From Flavobacterium cerinum (GTDB taxonomy: Bacteria > Bacteroidota > Bacteroidia > Flavobacteriales > Flavobacteriaceae): a stretch of 64,000 nt of DNA. The DNA lies in assembly GCF_024496085.1 (NCBI RefSeq), contig NZ_CP101751.1, positions 3,596,001-3,660,000 on the forward strand, in the 5' to 3' direction. The notes under the pieces are model-generated. The model saw only the letters and a list, made by a program, of their open reading frames with translations, did no database searches and was not told the origin of the DNA. Each line of letters opens with the position of its first letter. The stretch's first letter is position 1. The position numbers were made by a program, and so were the translations under genes. Of the stretch, positions 1 through 9,287 are shown one piece after another.

Positions 1-1896
1 CAACGGTGTCCATGCCTGTTCCCATCTGGTAATGGAAAAACTTTCGTGTGCTTTTTCTTTGTCTTTGTAATCCGGTTCGGACTGTATTTCCCTTACTTTT
101 TGGGCAAAATCTTTTATAACGGCACTGGTTTTGTCTTTTCCGTCTCCCAATTGCGCGTCGATATAGGCTTGTAGCGCGATATCTATTGAAAGCGAGTGAT
201 CCAATAAAAGTGTCTCTGACACCAATGCTTTTATAGCGGCAAAAGGTATTTTAGGATGCTGCAATGCATTTACTGCCGGAATGTTCATCTGACTAGCCGA
301 AATCGTTACCGGGATCGTTGTAGTATTATAAGGCACATTCAAATAAAGCTTTGTTAGCAACTGCTCTTCCAATCGGCAATTGATCTCTTTATCGGTGGCC
401 TGAAAAGCCGGTTTTTCGGTATTTCCGATTCCGGATCCGCAAAAGAGCACAACGGGATCATTTGGTTCCCAAAAACGGTCTTCTAAGACTTCTTTTAGTT
501 CATATTCCGGATTTGCTCCTGCTAATTCTTTATATTGTCGTAAGTCAGATGTTCGTTGCTGAATTTCTCCGTCCAGCAGATTTACTTCTACTTTTTTAGC
601 CACCAACTGATCCAGTATTATTTGTCGGGAAGCGTCATAATCGAAGTTTTGAACCGTATAATTGTTCACGGTTTTATACGCTTGTTTGTACCATAGAAAA
701 TAGTATTCCTGTTGTAGGCTTACTATTTCCTGTTTGATTTTATTACAATTGATCTGCGTTTCGTTTAACGTATTTAATTCTTTTAGAATAGCATTGTTTT
801 CAGGAAAATGCGGTCTTTCGTCCTGTTTCTCTTCCAAAGCCGTATCCGTAGCTTCAACCCGACTGATTTCCCAGATTGAGCTTCTGTTTTTAGGTGTAAA
901 ACCTCTTTTATGAATTTCCGTTTGAATGGATTTCAGACCCGGTTCATTTTTGCTATCGTCCAGAAACTGATATTGCAAGGCATTTAACAGTTCTTCCACT
1001 CCCGGTTTTTCAATTGTATTACTTTTGATAATCTGGGCGCTTAACGATTCAATGGCTGTATTTCCTACGTAAACCTGTACTTCTCCTTCCGGAACACCGC
1101 TTTTTAGCGCACTGTTCCACTGAATACTATGGATGGACGCATGCAATAAACACGATTCCGGATAGGTTTCCTGATCGCATTTCCACTGTTGTTTAAACCA
1201 ATCCTGTGTTCTTTTTTGACGAACCTGCGCGACTGTTGCTTTTACTTCATCAAAATCGAAAGGAGCTAACGGATCTGAGGCGGGATCATTATACCAACCG
1301 GTAACGACATAGGTAACGGTACAATCAGAATTGATGTCGGCCATATCATCGTGAAAACCATAAACATTTTTGCTGCTGTGATATAAAGATGCAAAATACG
1401 GATTCACCGCTCCTACACCGGTTAAAACGGGTGATGTTACGCTATCTTCATAGGCAGCCGACCATTCGACAACCTTTCCGAGATTACTGAAATCCAGCTT
1501 ATCATTCTGTACTGTTATCCAGTTCGGTACGGGTTTATTATTTTTTATTGTATTTTTTTCATCACTTTTAACGATCCACATTCGGGATTCCATATTTTTT
1601 ATCCCTTTATCCGTCCGGATACGAATCACCATCCACCGATTAGGTGTAAACGGAAACTGCATTTCTTCTCCTTCGTTTATAAAAGCGTGTTTTAATGCTT
1701 TGGGTAATGTCCAATGCAGGTGTACTCCTTTTTTGAGTTGTATTGTTTTGTTTGTATCCGGTTGTAAAACATTCCCCAGAATACTCTGATTGTATTGTTG
1801 CAATTGCGGACCTAAATCCATGCAATCGTTTTTATCGCTACCCAATGCCAGGGCTTCCATATACATGGGTACAAAAAGTCTGGAAGTATTACTCAT
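1..1896 (-). CDS. Large protein of unknown function with central coiled coil (partial, C-terminus off window)
   Basis: The frame is open from an ATG at 1896 to the window edge, giving 632 codons without a stop, so the C-terminus is missing. I do not recognise the family. There is no signal peptide or membrane segment. Residues about 365-455 are rich in Glu, Gln, Lys and Leu and look like a coiled coil. A distinctive tryptophan-containing stretch, RFWEPNDPVVLFCG, follows near residue 475. The ATG lies 8 bp inside the end of the upstream 732-residue gene, which implies translational coupling and a shared operon. It is probably a structural component of the five-gene DUF6603/collar locus. That role is inference from position only. 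Confidence 0.75.
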   Translation of the reverse strand, partial: MSNTSRLFVPMYMEALALGSDKNDCMDLGPQLQQYNQSILGNVLQPDTNKTIQLKKGVHLHWTLPKALKHAFINEGEEMQFPFTPNRWMVIRIRTDKGIKNMESRMWIVKSDEKNTIKNNKPVPNWITVQNDKLDFSNLGKVVEWSAAYEDSVTSPVLTGVGAVNPYFASLYHSSKNVYGFHDDMADINSDCTVTYVVTGWYNDPASDPLAPFDFDEVKATVAQVRQKRTQDWFKQQWKCDQETYPESCLLHASIHSIQWNSALKSGVPEGEVQVYVGNTAIESLSAQIIKSNTIEKPGVEELLNALQYQFLDDSKNEPGLKSIQTEIHKRGFTPKNRSSIWEISRVEATDTALEEKQDERPHFPENNAILKELNTLNETQINCNKIKQEIVSLQQEYYFLWYKQAYKTVNNYTVQNFDYDASRQIILDQLVAKKVEVNLLDGEIQQRTSDLRQYKELAGANPEYELKEVLEDRFWEPNDPVVLFCGSGIGNTEKPAFQATDKEINCRLEEQLLTKLYLNVPYNTTTIPVTISASQMNIPAVNALQHPKIPFAAIKALVSETLLLDHSLSIDIALQAYIDAQLGDGKDKTSAVIKDFAQKVREIQSEPDYKDKEKAHESFSITRWEQAWTPL

Positions 1897-4087
1897 GGCT
1901 ATCGGTATTTAGGACGTTAATTGTTATACTCTTTTTTACCGGACTGTCGATCATCTGATAGGCGAACTCGGCTGATGTAAAATAAATACCTTTACTTTCT
2001 CCGGTGGTATTCATCCAGTGCTTAGCGGTTAATTTCTCCTGCATGATACTCGCTAAACCGGCTATATCAATAACGCCGTTTTGAATCAGTCCGTCGTTTA
2101 ATTCGGCATTCACATCGGCAGTACCATCCGTTATTTCCTGATTCGTACCGTCCTCATTTTTTAGGTTTTTGAGATAAGTACTATTGTTTTTTATTCCGAA
2201 ATGTAATCCTTCGTAAGGTTGTTTTATTGTGATGTCAGCAATATTACCGTCAAAAATTCCCAGGAAAATATCCGAATCGATACGTTCAAAACGCAAAGCA
2301 GGAAGCAGCTTTCCATCGGCATCAAAAGCCGTAATTTCGAGTCCGCGCCAACCGGAGACAAGATCCGACCGAAGTAAAAACCCGGTAGTATTGAGTCGTC
2401 GTCCTTTTCTTTCGATTGTCCCGCTGCTGATATCGATTGACTGTGTTTGATACCCGTCAATAAAATTACCGTTCACCGCCTGTTCCAGCAGCGCATCACT
2501 TTTATTGATTCTGCCAATACTAAGTGCACCGTCCAGTAAGGCTTCTATCCAGTTCGGATCGACATAAAACAATGCAAGTGTTCCGGTATAGCTTCCCGTA
2601 TTTTTCTGATGCTCTTTTTGCAAAAGAAATTCATGGGGAACGATATAAGAAAACGGGATTCCGTTTAATTTGTATAAGTTACCTAAAAAGTGTTTGACTT
2701 CTTGCGGTATCGTCATAGGTAAATCAGAAATAGTTTCAACCGGAGATGTCATTTCTATTTCATGTAATGCACCCAGATAGCGCGTAACTTTATCTTTTAT
2801 GTTTGTTTCACTGTCATCGCTCAAAATGGTATTCAGCTTATCGCCTCTTGACTTTCCGGCTTCGAGTTGATTTTGTGCCATACGCCAATTCAGAATGGCT
2901 TTGGAAAATTCCTGATTCTGTAACGCCAGAATACGTCCTAACTGCCAGGCAGCCGCAAAGGAAATATCAAAAAAACCGGTCGTTTTATCATATCGCAATG
3001 CCGCATCGGATGAAGCAAATGAAATACACTTTGAAGTTGCCGGAAATAATTTCGGTACAAACGGACCGTGGTACCATGAAATCGTACTCGCTCCGGTTCG
3101 GGTTAGATGTTCCAGCGGGACATATCCGGAATTAAAATATGACATTAGTTCCGGAGCATCATTACCCCGTTGAATTTTGATGCTCTTTACTTCCAATCCG
3201 TCCGCTAGCTGTGAAAAACTGGCATTTCCCGAATCTGTAAAATTCCAGTTGGCCAGTACAACTAATCGGGCTTTATGATTGTTCGGAATATTCTTTTTGG
3301 AATCAGCATCTTGAAGATAATCGGTATAACCTTCCAACGATACCAAAATAGCGGTATGCTGCTTTCCTTTTGCGGGCAGACGATTTCCTACGATAACCGC
3401 AAAAACGCCGGCTCCTTCCGCATTTATATCTGTAATTCCTTCTTTATCCTTATTGTCAATGCTTACCTCTTTGGCATGAGCCAACAGCGAAAGACTTTTC
3501 ATGGACGGAATATAGTGTTCAAATTGTTCTTTTGTCAGGTCAATTGTAAAACAACCGTTGTTTTTATCTTCCCATTCCATTAATTTTAAAACTTCCTGAC
3601 CGGTTGCTCCCGTCTCAAAAATAGCAGGGCGGATAATCCCATCGTTAAGATTCGGTTGAATAATAGCTGCAATGGTATTTCTGTTGATTTGCAGGCTTTT
3701 CATTTCATCTTCATCAAAAAGCAATAATGTCATCCAGGGAACCGGTGGTGCTTCCTGCGGATTGCGTTTGCTCTCCGGAGTTGATGCTCTTTGGAAAACC
3801 GGGAGTTTTCCGTCTAAAGTACGTTCCCACGGTAATGTTCGTCGCGTAAATACCAAATGTGGTAATGATTCCGAATAGTTTCCCGATTTATTCGCGGGCG
3901 GGTAAACGGAATAAATATCATTCGGATTAAGCGTAAACCGAGCGGCATCGACACCAAAATCGAATGTTTTTTTAATGTCCTGAATGCTTGCTTTGTCTTT
4001 TATAACCCGCTGACTGACTTCCGTTGTATATTTTCCGGCCACCATAGCAGGTAAAAAACATTGCACTATTTTTGTATTCTCACTCAT
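1889..4087 (-). CDS. 732-residue protein of unknown function, DUF6603-locus component
   Basis: This is a long soluble-looking protein with no signal peptide, no membrane helix and no catalytic motif that I can name. Landmarks are TRRTLPWERTL near residue 81, VPWMTLLLFDEDE at about 116-128 and WYHGPF near 340. It starts 23 bp after the stop of the DUF6603-like gene and overlaps the next gene by 8 bp, so the three are almost certainly cotranscribed. Codon and base use match its neighbours, with no sign of decay. It could be a structural or scaffold protein of a secreted or intracellular assembly, but the sequence does not show which. Confidence 0.8.
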   Translation of the reverse strand: MSENTKIVQCFLPAMVAGKYTTEVSQRVIKDKASIQDIKKTFDFGVDAARFTLNPNDIYSVYPPANKSGNYSESLPHLVFTRRTLPWERTLDGKLPVFQRASTPESKRNPQEAPPVPWMTLLLFDEDEMKSLQINRNTIAAIIQPNLNDGIIRPAIFETGATGQEVLKLMEWEDKNNGCFTIDLTKEQFEHYIPSMKSLSLLAHAKEVSIDNKDKEGITDINAEGAGVFAVIVGNRLPAKGKQHTAILVSLEGYTDYLQDADSKKNIPNNHKARLVVLANWNFTDSGNASFSQLADGLEVKSIKIQRGNDAPELMSYFNSGYVPLEHLTRTGASTISWYHGPFVPKLFPATSKCISFASSDAALRYDKTTGFFDISFAAAWQLGRILALQNQEFSKAILNWRMAQNQLEAGKSRGDKLNTILSDDSETNIKDKVTRYLGALHEIEMTSPVETISDLPMTIPQEVKHFLGNLYKLNGIPFSYIVPHEFLLQKEHQKNTGSYTGTLALFYVDPNWIEALLDGALSIGRINKSDALLEQAVNGNFIDGYQTQSIDISSGTIERKGRRLNTTGFLLRSDLVSGWRGLEITAFDADGKLLPALRFERIDSDIFLGIFDGNIADITIKQPYEGLHFGIKNNSTYLKNLKNEDGTNQEITDGTADVNAELNDGLIQNGVIDIAGLASIMQEKLTAKHWMNTTGESKGIYFTSAEFAYQMIDSPVKKSITINVLNTDSHE

Positions 4088-4110
4088 TCTTTTACGTTTT
4101 ACCCTAAATT

Positions 4111-7100
4111 TTATTCTACATCGGTACTATATTGCGGTAGTTGACCTATTTCACATATTACCGGAATACCGGTAAAATAATCGTCGTCATTGGTCATATT
4201 TCTGTTTATTGCTTCTTCATCGATATCCGGGAAGCTCTCGTCAAATCCGGTTTTAAGAAGCGCTACCATTTTTTCCCGTTTCTCTTTTACGCTGCTTTCA
4301 TCATATGTTTTTTCAAGAATACCGGTTACTTTTATATTGTTTACCTCATCATAATAGCCTAGAACTTCAAAAGCATGATAAGCCTCGCCCGTTTTGGCCA
4401 ATGTGAATTTCCAATCGAATGTTCCTTTTGAAGCATCGAATAAGACTGAAAAATCGAACGTTCGTATTTGGGCAACCTGCGGCAAAACCGGTGGTTGAAT
4501 GATAACTCCACTCAACACATTGGTCAGTACTTTCGAAGTGCCCGGATTGGCATTATTACTTTTCGATTCCTCACCTCCCCATAAGGCTTCGGCGACTCCT
4601 TTTGCAATACCGGAAACCATTACATCCATTTTTGTGTTATTCAGTACAACATCAACATTCATTTCAAATGCTACGGTACCTTTTGTAAAACCACACGGAC
4701 GGATTCCGATATTTTTTTCTCTGTTTGCATAAATAATATTGCCTGTTTCCGATTTTATCACAGTACTTTCCGGTACTTCTTTATCGTTGATTTTTAATTC
4801 GGATACCGGAATAAAAGAATCAATTGTAATCGCTAGCTGATGCGGATTGATTATCGGGAATTTTGCTTCCCCTTTTACTTCAATCAAACCGTTACTAATC
4901 GTTATATTAGTTGGATCCGGGTTAGAAACTGTATTTGCTTTCCCCTCTTTAAGTCGGGCATTGACCGGTCCGTTATTTTTCTTCTGTGGAATAAAACCGG
5001 TTGCAAATTCTTCCCATAGCAGTTTTTTCGGTGCTTTTTTCGAATGATCTCCAAAAGGAATAGTAAAGGAGAATATTGTCCAGTCCACATAGGCTTCTCC
5101 GGCAAATGGCGGTCCCCATATATGCAATTCGGCGCCCATTTCGAAGCTGAAATGAATTCGTACAAATAAAATTTTAATATCAGCCTCAATCTTAACCGTA
5201 ATCCCCATATCGATGTAATAGTGAAACGGTGCCCATGAAATAAGCATATCGGCCCATATCACAATTGACGCACTTATAATCGAGGTTTTAAAAAGTACTT
5301 CCCATTTACCGCCTGCCATAATTGCCGAAGCAGTAAGTGCATAGTACATTTCTCCTTTAATCGATACCAGACTACTGATTTTCCAGCTTAATGCCAATCG
5401 CGGTACGGTTGGATAATGTGCCGGTTTTACAAATTTCGGATGATAACCGCCCAGTGTAATGACAAAATCGCCTTCATGTAGTCCTTTTATCCAGGTATAA
5501 AAAGCAAAACCTCCGGATAATTTACAGTCTTTCGAAAGAACATACGAATTGGGTGTAATAACTGCTTCAACGGAAATCACATCACTACCCGGTCCGAAAT
5601 GCGCCAGAATAGCAAGTTCAACATACACTATCGGTTCCGGAGCCATTGATTTTTCCGGCCAGCTCAATCGAGAAAGTCCCAGAATTGCAAATTCAAGCTG
5701 GGTTCCGAAATTAACCGTTAGCAGTACAAACGATTCAATGAGTTTAAATGAGGTAAATTTAATTCCGACAGCTAACCAGTAGTCTCCAATGGAAATTTCT
5801 ATTGGTTTTTTACCGTTTTTCATTGGTGTTTCCAGAGAAGTCAACAATGGCAATAATCCTTGATCTTCTTCCGGTCGCATCGCCAAAGCGACTAACGGAA
5901 ATAGCGCCACTTCGTTAATCGAAGGCACATTTATTTTACGGTTATAACCAAATCCGGCGGCAATTCCGGTGACAAAAAAGAAAGCCGGGCCGCCAATAGG
6001 TCCGTCAAATACACCATAAATAAATAAGGATGCTTCATCAGCTACTTTAGCATAGGATCCGATGGCTGAAATGGTAAAACGACTTACTTTTATAATCGCT
6101 CCTCCATTATATACATCAATGGTTGTTTCTTTATAGGGCGCTGTGGTATGTAAAAAGGCTCCCGATATTTCGATTGGCGGCGCTTTATAGGAAAGTCCGA
6201 GACCTTCCAGATAGAAGTCAGGCATTCCGGGGGGCCATTGCAGTTTAAAGCCGAGACCAAATCCCATAAGCTGCATTCCCATGCCTTTCATTTCCATCGA
6301 GGCATCAAGCAGCAATACCACTTTACTGTCCTGATAAGCAAAACCCAATCGCTGTAAGGTTACCGGGCCTATTTTTTTATCTAACTTTTTCCATTTTGCC
6401 TTAGCAATTATTCCATCGCCTAGCGGTGTTACACTGGTAACTGCCGGTTGCTGTGGTTGTTCGGGCTCTTTATATTGCTGATCGGTTCCTTCGTTTAAAG
6501 CATAATATTCCTCAACACCGTTGATTTCCAGTTGTGTGGTAATATTAAAACCGGAACCTATTGCGACCGGCGGTAATCCTTCAAAACGTTTTAATTCCTC
6601 TTTTTCAAAAGTTCCGTTGGCATAAATCGCCAGTACTTCTTTAAAACCAAAGGCATTCCCTTGTGTTAAAACAGGTCCGGCCAAAGGCAGTTCCTCTAAA
6701 TCCAGGTTGAGATCCGCACCCATTCCGAAAAACAAACCGGATGTGTTTTTTTCTTTTTTATAAAGTAAAAAGGCTTTAAATTTTTCGAGCGTAAATGACA
6801 GTGCCGGCATTTTATTCGTTACACTATCACCAAAGAATTTAGCGGCTAAGTTCCGTAAATCGATTGTTGTTTTTCCTGAATTCTGATAAGCGGCATATAC
6901 ATAACCGGCTTCATTTTCCTGAACAAAATTTAAGACAAAACGATGTTCATCCACCGATAAAATGCCTCCAAAAGCAAAAGCTGTTTTCGAACTGTTTTTC
7001 TGATAATCAATTGTTATAACAGCATCAAAATAGCTTTCGTTAATTTTGATTTTACAATTGAATTCGATTTTAAATTCTGAAGCCTCGATTCCACCGGAAC

Positions 7101-7377
7101 CATAGGTTACCGAAAACTGTTTAAATGTAACGGCATTTAAAATTTCGGGGATTACTTCCTGTTTTGTCGTACAGCAATTTATGATATCCTGTACGCTAAT
7201 TCCGTTTTTATTTTCGGAGGTTAGAGTGGCATACAAAAAACTTTCCTTTGTTGCATCTTCTGTAATTCTGCTTCTATAACCGACAGCAATGTCAACAGCA
7301 ATCGGAGCAGACGGATTTCCTAAATGAAATTCCGTTTGCCCCGTGATTTCTACTAAAAAAGAGTTATTCGTAGCCAT
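4111..7377 (-). CDS. DUF6603-like large protein (1088 aa)
   Basis: The ATG at 7377 (MATNNSF) is preferred over the upstream in-frame TTG at 7389, which adds only four residues. Residues about 330-800 match my memory of DUF6603. Typical stretches are PAFFFVTGIAAGFGYNR, then FVITLGGYHPKF followed by HYPTVPRLALSW. The domain's function is unknown. The protein is rich in beta-forming and glycine-containing segments, has no signal peptide, and is near the size expected of a full family member. The last 250 residues look like a separate appended region. It follows a terminator-like hairpin after the 229-residue gene, so it may be read through from there or have its own promoter. Confidence 0.75.
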   Translation of the reverse strand: MATNNSFLVEITGQTEFHLGNPSAPIAVDIAVGYRSRITEDATKESFLYATLTSENKNGISVQDIINCCTTKQEVIPEILNAVTFKQFSVTYGSGGIEASEFKIEFNCKIKINESYFDAVITIDYQKNSSKTAFAFGGILSVDEHRFVLNFVQENEAGYVYAAYQNSGKTTIDLRNLAAKFFGDSVTNKMPALSFTLEKFKAFLLYKKEKNTSGLFFGMGADLNLDLEELPLAGPVLTQGNAFGFKEVLAIYANGTFEKEELKRFEGLPPVAIGSGFNITTQLEINGVEEYYALNEGTDQQYKEPEQPQQPAVTSVTPLGDGIIAKAKWKKLDKKIGPVTLQRLGFAYQDSKVVLLLDASMEMKGMGMQLMGFGLGFKLQWPPGMPDFYLEGLGLSYKAPPIEISGAFLHTTAPYKETTIDVYNGGAIIKVSRFTISAIGSYAKVADEASLFIYGVFDGPIGGPAFFFVTGIAAGFGYNRKINVPSINEVALFPLVALAMRPEEDQGLLPLLTSLETPMKNGKKPIEISIGDYWLAVGIKFTSFKLIESFVLLTVNFGTQLEFAILGLSRLSWPEKSMAPEPIVYVELAILAHFGPGSDVISVEAVITPNSYVLSKDCKLSGGFAFYTWIKGLHEGDFVITLGGYHPKFVKPAHYPTVPRLALSWKISSLVSIKGEMYYALTASAIMAGGKWEVLFKTSIISASIVIWADMLISWAPFHYYIDMGITVKIEADIKILFVRIHFSFEMGAELHIWGPPFAGEAYVDWTIFSFTIPFGDHSKKAPKKLLWEEFATGFIPQKKNNGPVNARLKEGKANTVSNPDPTNITISNGLIEVKGEAKFPIINPHQLAITIDSFIPVSELKINDKEVPESTVIKSETGNIIYANREKNIGIRPCGFTKGTVAFEMNVDVVLNNTKMDVMVSGIAKGVAEALWGGEESKSNNANPGTSKVLTNVLSGVIIQPPVLPQVAQIRTFDFSVLFDASKGTFDWKFTLAKTGEAYHAFEVLGYYDEVNNIKVTGILEKTYDESSVKEKREKMVALLKTGFDESFPDIDEEAINRNMTNDDDYFTGIPVICEIGQLPQYSTDVE

Positions 7378-7436
7378 AATAAACCGCAATGCTATTACTT
7401 GATCAACCTATTAAAAAACGACAGGTCAGTCAATGC

Positions 7437-7477
7437 AAAGGGGATCCGTAATTTATAGATTAAACCGGATCCCTTTT
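7437..7477 (-). terminator. Hairpin terminator-like structure inside the DUF6603 gene run
   Basis: Inverted arms AAAGGGGATCCG (7437-7448) and CGGATCCCTTTT (7466-7477) pair over 12 bp with one mismatch around a 17-nt loop. It lies after the stop of the 229-residue gene and before the DUF6603-like gene. It could partially terminate transcription and set a higher level for the two upstream genes. The T-tract on the minus strand is short, so termination may be weak. Confidence 0.5.
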
Positions 7478-7520
7478 GAATGGTAATGTTTTATTTTTAA
7501 AATCTTTTTCCTACGGAATA

Positions 7521-8210
7521 TTATTTTTCAATTGCTTTGGTTGCAACTGTTACGGGTGTATTGGTTACTCTGAAACCTGCTTTTTTAATGGTGAAATTTC
7601 CGAATTTCATTTCATTCCCATCTTTTGACTGTACATTAAAGTCGAACGTATTTTGTGTTACGTTATAGTAAAACTCTTTAAATTCGATTTCATAATCTTT
7701 TATGTCTTTACCGTCGCCTTGACCCGGAGGAAAGCTAACAGCTGTTTTATCACCTGATTTACCTTGAATCCAACCTACCAAATCGTTAAGTTTAATAGAC
7801 GTACCCGGCGCTCCATCCTGTTTATCGCTAAAGTCGATGATCAAATCGCCTTTCGGATTTTTTTCCGACGGAATATTTCCAATTCGTACGCTTACTAAAA
7901 CGGCATCCGGTTTTGTATCCGGCCCAATTCCAAGTTGTCCGTTTACGCTCACACTGTATTTGGAAACATCTACTAATCCGGTTATTGTTTTATTTTCTTT
8001 ATCCAGCATTCCGTTAACAGCTCTTCCACCTGCTTTAGCGCCATCCGTCCAGGTTACCTGAATGTTGTCTGTAGGCTTCCAGTCCGGAGCATCCCCTTTA
8101 ATCGTAATCGTATCGGTTGTTGTTCCTTTAAAGCTGAAGTTTGTCAAATCTGCTCCATCAACAATAGCGGAACTGGTAAGGTTTTTAATTTCTGTGATTG
8201 TAATTGCCAT
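7521..8210 (-). CDS. 229-residue protein of unknown function in DUF6603 locus
   Basis: This is a small, acidic, probably all-beta protein starting MAITITEIKNL, without signal peptide or transmembrane helix. It is rich in Thr, Asp, Gly and Lys, and its last 60 residues carry the pattern FYYNVTQNTFDFNV followed by FGNFTIKKAGFRVTN. I do not recognise a family. It sits 20 bp after the stop of the collar-domain gene and is followed by a hairpin, so these two genes may form a transcription unit within the larger run. A capsid-, tube- or adaptor-like structural role is possible but unsupported by any motif. Confidence 0.7.
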   Translation of the reverse strand: MAITITEIKNLTSSAIVDGADLTNFSFKGTTTDTITIKGDAPDWKPTDNIQVTWTDGAKAGGRAVNGMLDKENKTITGLVDVSKYSVSVNGQLGIGPDTKPDAVLVSVRIGNIPSEKNPKGDLIIDFSDKQDGAPGTSIKLNDLVGWIQGKSGDKTAVSFPPGQGDGKDIKDYEIEFKEFYYNVTQNTFDFNVQSKDGNEMKFGNFTIKKAGFRVTNTPVTVATKAIEK

Positions 8211-8230
8211 AATAATTAGATTTTTAATGT

Positions 8231-8944
8231 TTAGTATTTAATGATATAATTCAGAGCCATCCATTTCGGGCGATTTTGTCCCGTTGATTCACCGCTGGTA
8301 AAAGCGGGCAGTGTAACAGAAACCGTGTGGTAGTGATTTCCGTCACTTTCCGTTGTCTGGTATTTAATATCGGTACCATTGGTATCGATACCGGAATAAT
8401 TTCCTTTGTCAAAATTTCTTTTATACCAGCCGGAATTAAATTTATGGGTATGCGCGCCGTTTGTCGTTGTTGTAAATGACTGAGCAGGCGGGCTTATAGT
8501 ATGAGCATGTCTGTCGGCTTCTCCTCTTCTCCCCAATTGCTCGTTTCCGTTTGCCGGATTCGCCCCCATAACAAAAGTTTGCCTTAAATCGGGTACATTA
8601 AACTGACCGTTAGCCCCTCCGTACATATTACCTATTATTTTAAAAAGGTCGTTTTTATCGCCGGTTGTCGGGTAAGATCTTCCGTCACATAACAACCATC
8701 CGTCCGGCGCCTGTGTTCCGGCAAAAGCCATTACGGAACCTACCGGCATTATGCTTCCGGTTTTATCCTCGATCCGTCCATCGGATTTAATATTTCCGGC
8801 AACCTGCAATTTTTCCTTCGGATTGGATGTTCCGATGCCTACATTTCCGTTCGGAAGTATTTTTAAAGCATCATTTTGAGAAAACAATACCGAAACATTA
8901 GCTATTAGGCAAAGAAGAAGTAGTATAATGTTCTTTTTTTTCAT
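8231..8944 (-). CDS. Secreted phage tail collar domain protein
   Basis: The ATG at 8944 is chosen because it opens a clear signal peptide (MKKKNIILLLLCLIANVSVLFSQ); a longer reading from 8983 would put charged residues in front of it. A purine-rich GGAACAG lies just upstream of this ATG. After the signal comes GNVGIGTSNPKEKLQVAGNI, typical of Bacteroidota tail-fibre-like proteins. It is followed by a tail collar fold with PVGSVMAFAGTQAPDGWLLCDG (split here only by my reading) and a GANGQFNVPDLR core, and a His-rich tip (HAHTISP, GAHTH). Collar proteins form trimeric fibre tips or extracellular adhesins. It is the first gene of the run. Confidence 0.85.
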   Translation of the reverse strand: MKKKNIILLLLCLIANVSVLFSQNDALKILPNGNVGIGTSNPKEKLQVAGNIKSDGRIEDKTGSIMPVGSVMAFAGTQAPDGWLLCDGRSYPTTGDKNDLFKIIGNMYGGANGQFNVPDLRQTFVMGANPANGNEQLGRRGEADRHAHTISPPAQSFTTTTNGAHTHKFNSGWYKRNFDKGNYSGIDTNGTDIKYQTTESDGNHYHTVSVTLPAFTSGESTGQNRPKWMALNYIIKY

Positions 8945-9287
8945 CTGTTCCTTTTTTATTGCTTTTATTCGCTTTTTAAGCATTCAACATTCAAATGCCG
9001 AACCTATAACTTTTTCATAGATTTCTTACAGGTAAAAATACCTATTCCAATAACAAATATTCCTTGCTTATTCAGTAATCGGTAAACAATTGATCCTATT
9101 CTTTTGGTTTTTATGCATTGGAAAAATGCCATAGAAAACTGTAAATGATGTATTTATTTACAGTCTTTAATTAACTATATTAGCGAATCTATATTTATGA
9201 CATACGTTATATACTATTTTTTCATAAAATAAATATGTAAAAAATTTCTCAATAAAACATTATCAATCATTTTAAGAGCAACCAAAA
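8945..9287. other. AT-rich divergent intergenic region
   Basis: This 343-bp gap separates the minus-strand collar gene from the plus-strand 244-residue gene. It is strongly AT-rich and must contain both promoters. I found no exact TAnnTTTG element on either strand, no strong hairpin and no short coding frame. Confidence 0.5.

Noticed and set aside
7377..7389. TTG start four codons upstream for the DUF6603-like gene
   Set aside because: The ATG at 7377 gives a normal start; the TTG adds only MRFI and has no better ribosome-binding sequence.
8231..8944. Prophage or contractile injection system at the left edge
   Set aside because: Only a collar-type fibre domain is phage-like. No sheath, tube, baseplate, capsid, terminase or AAA ATPase gene is visible in the window.
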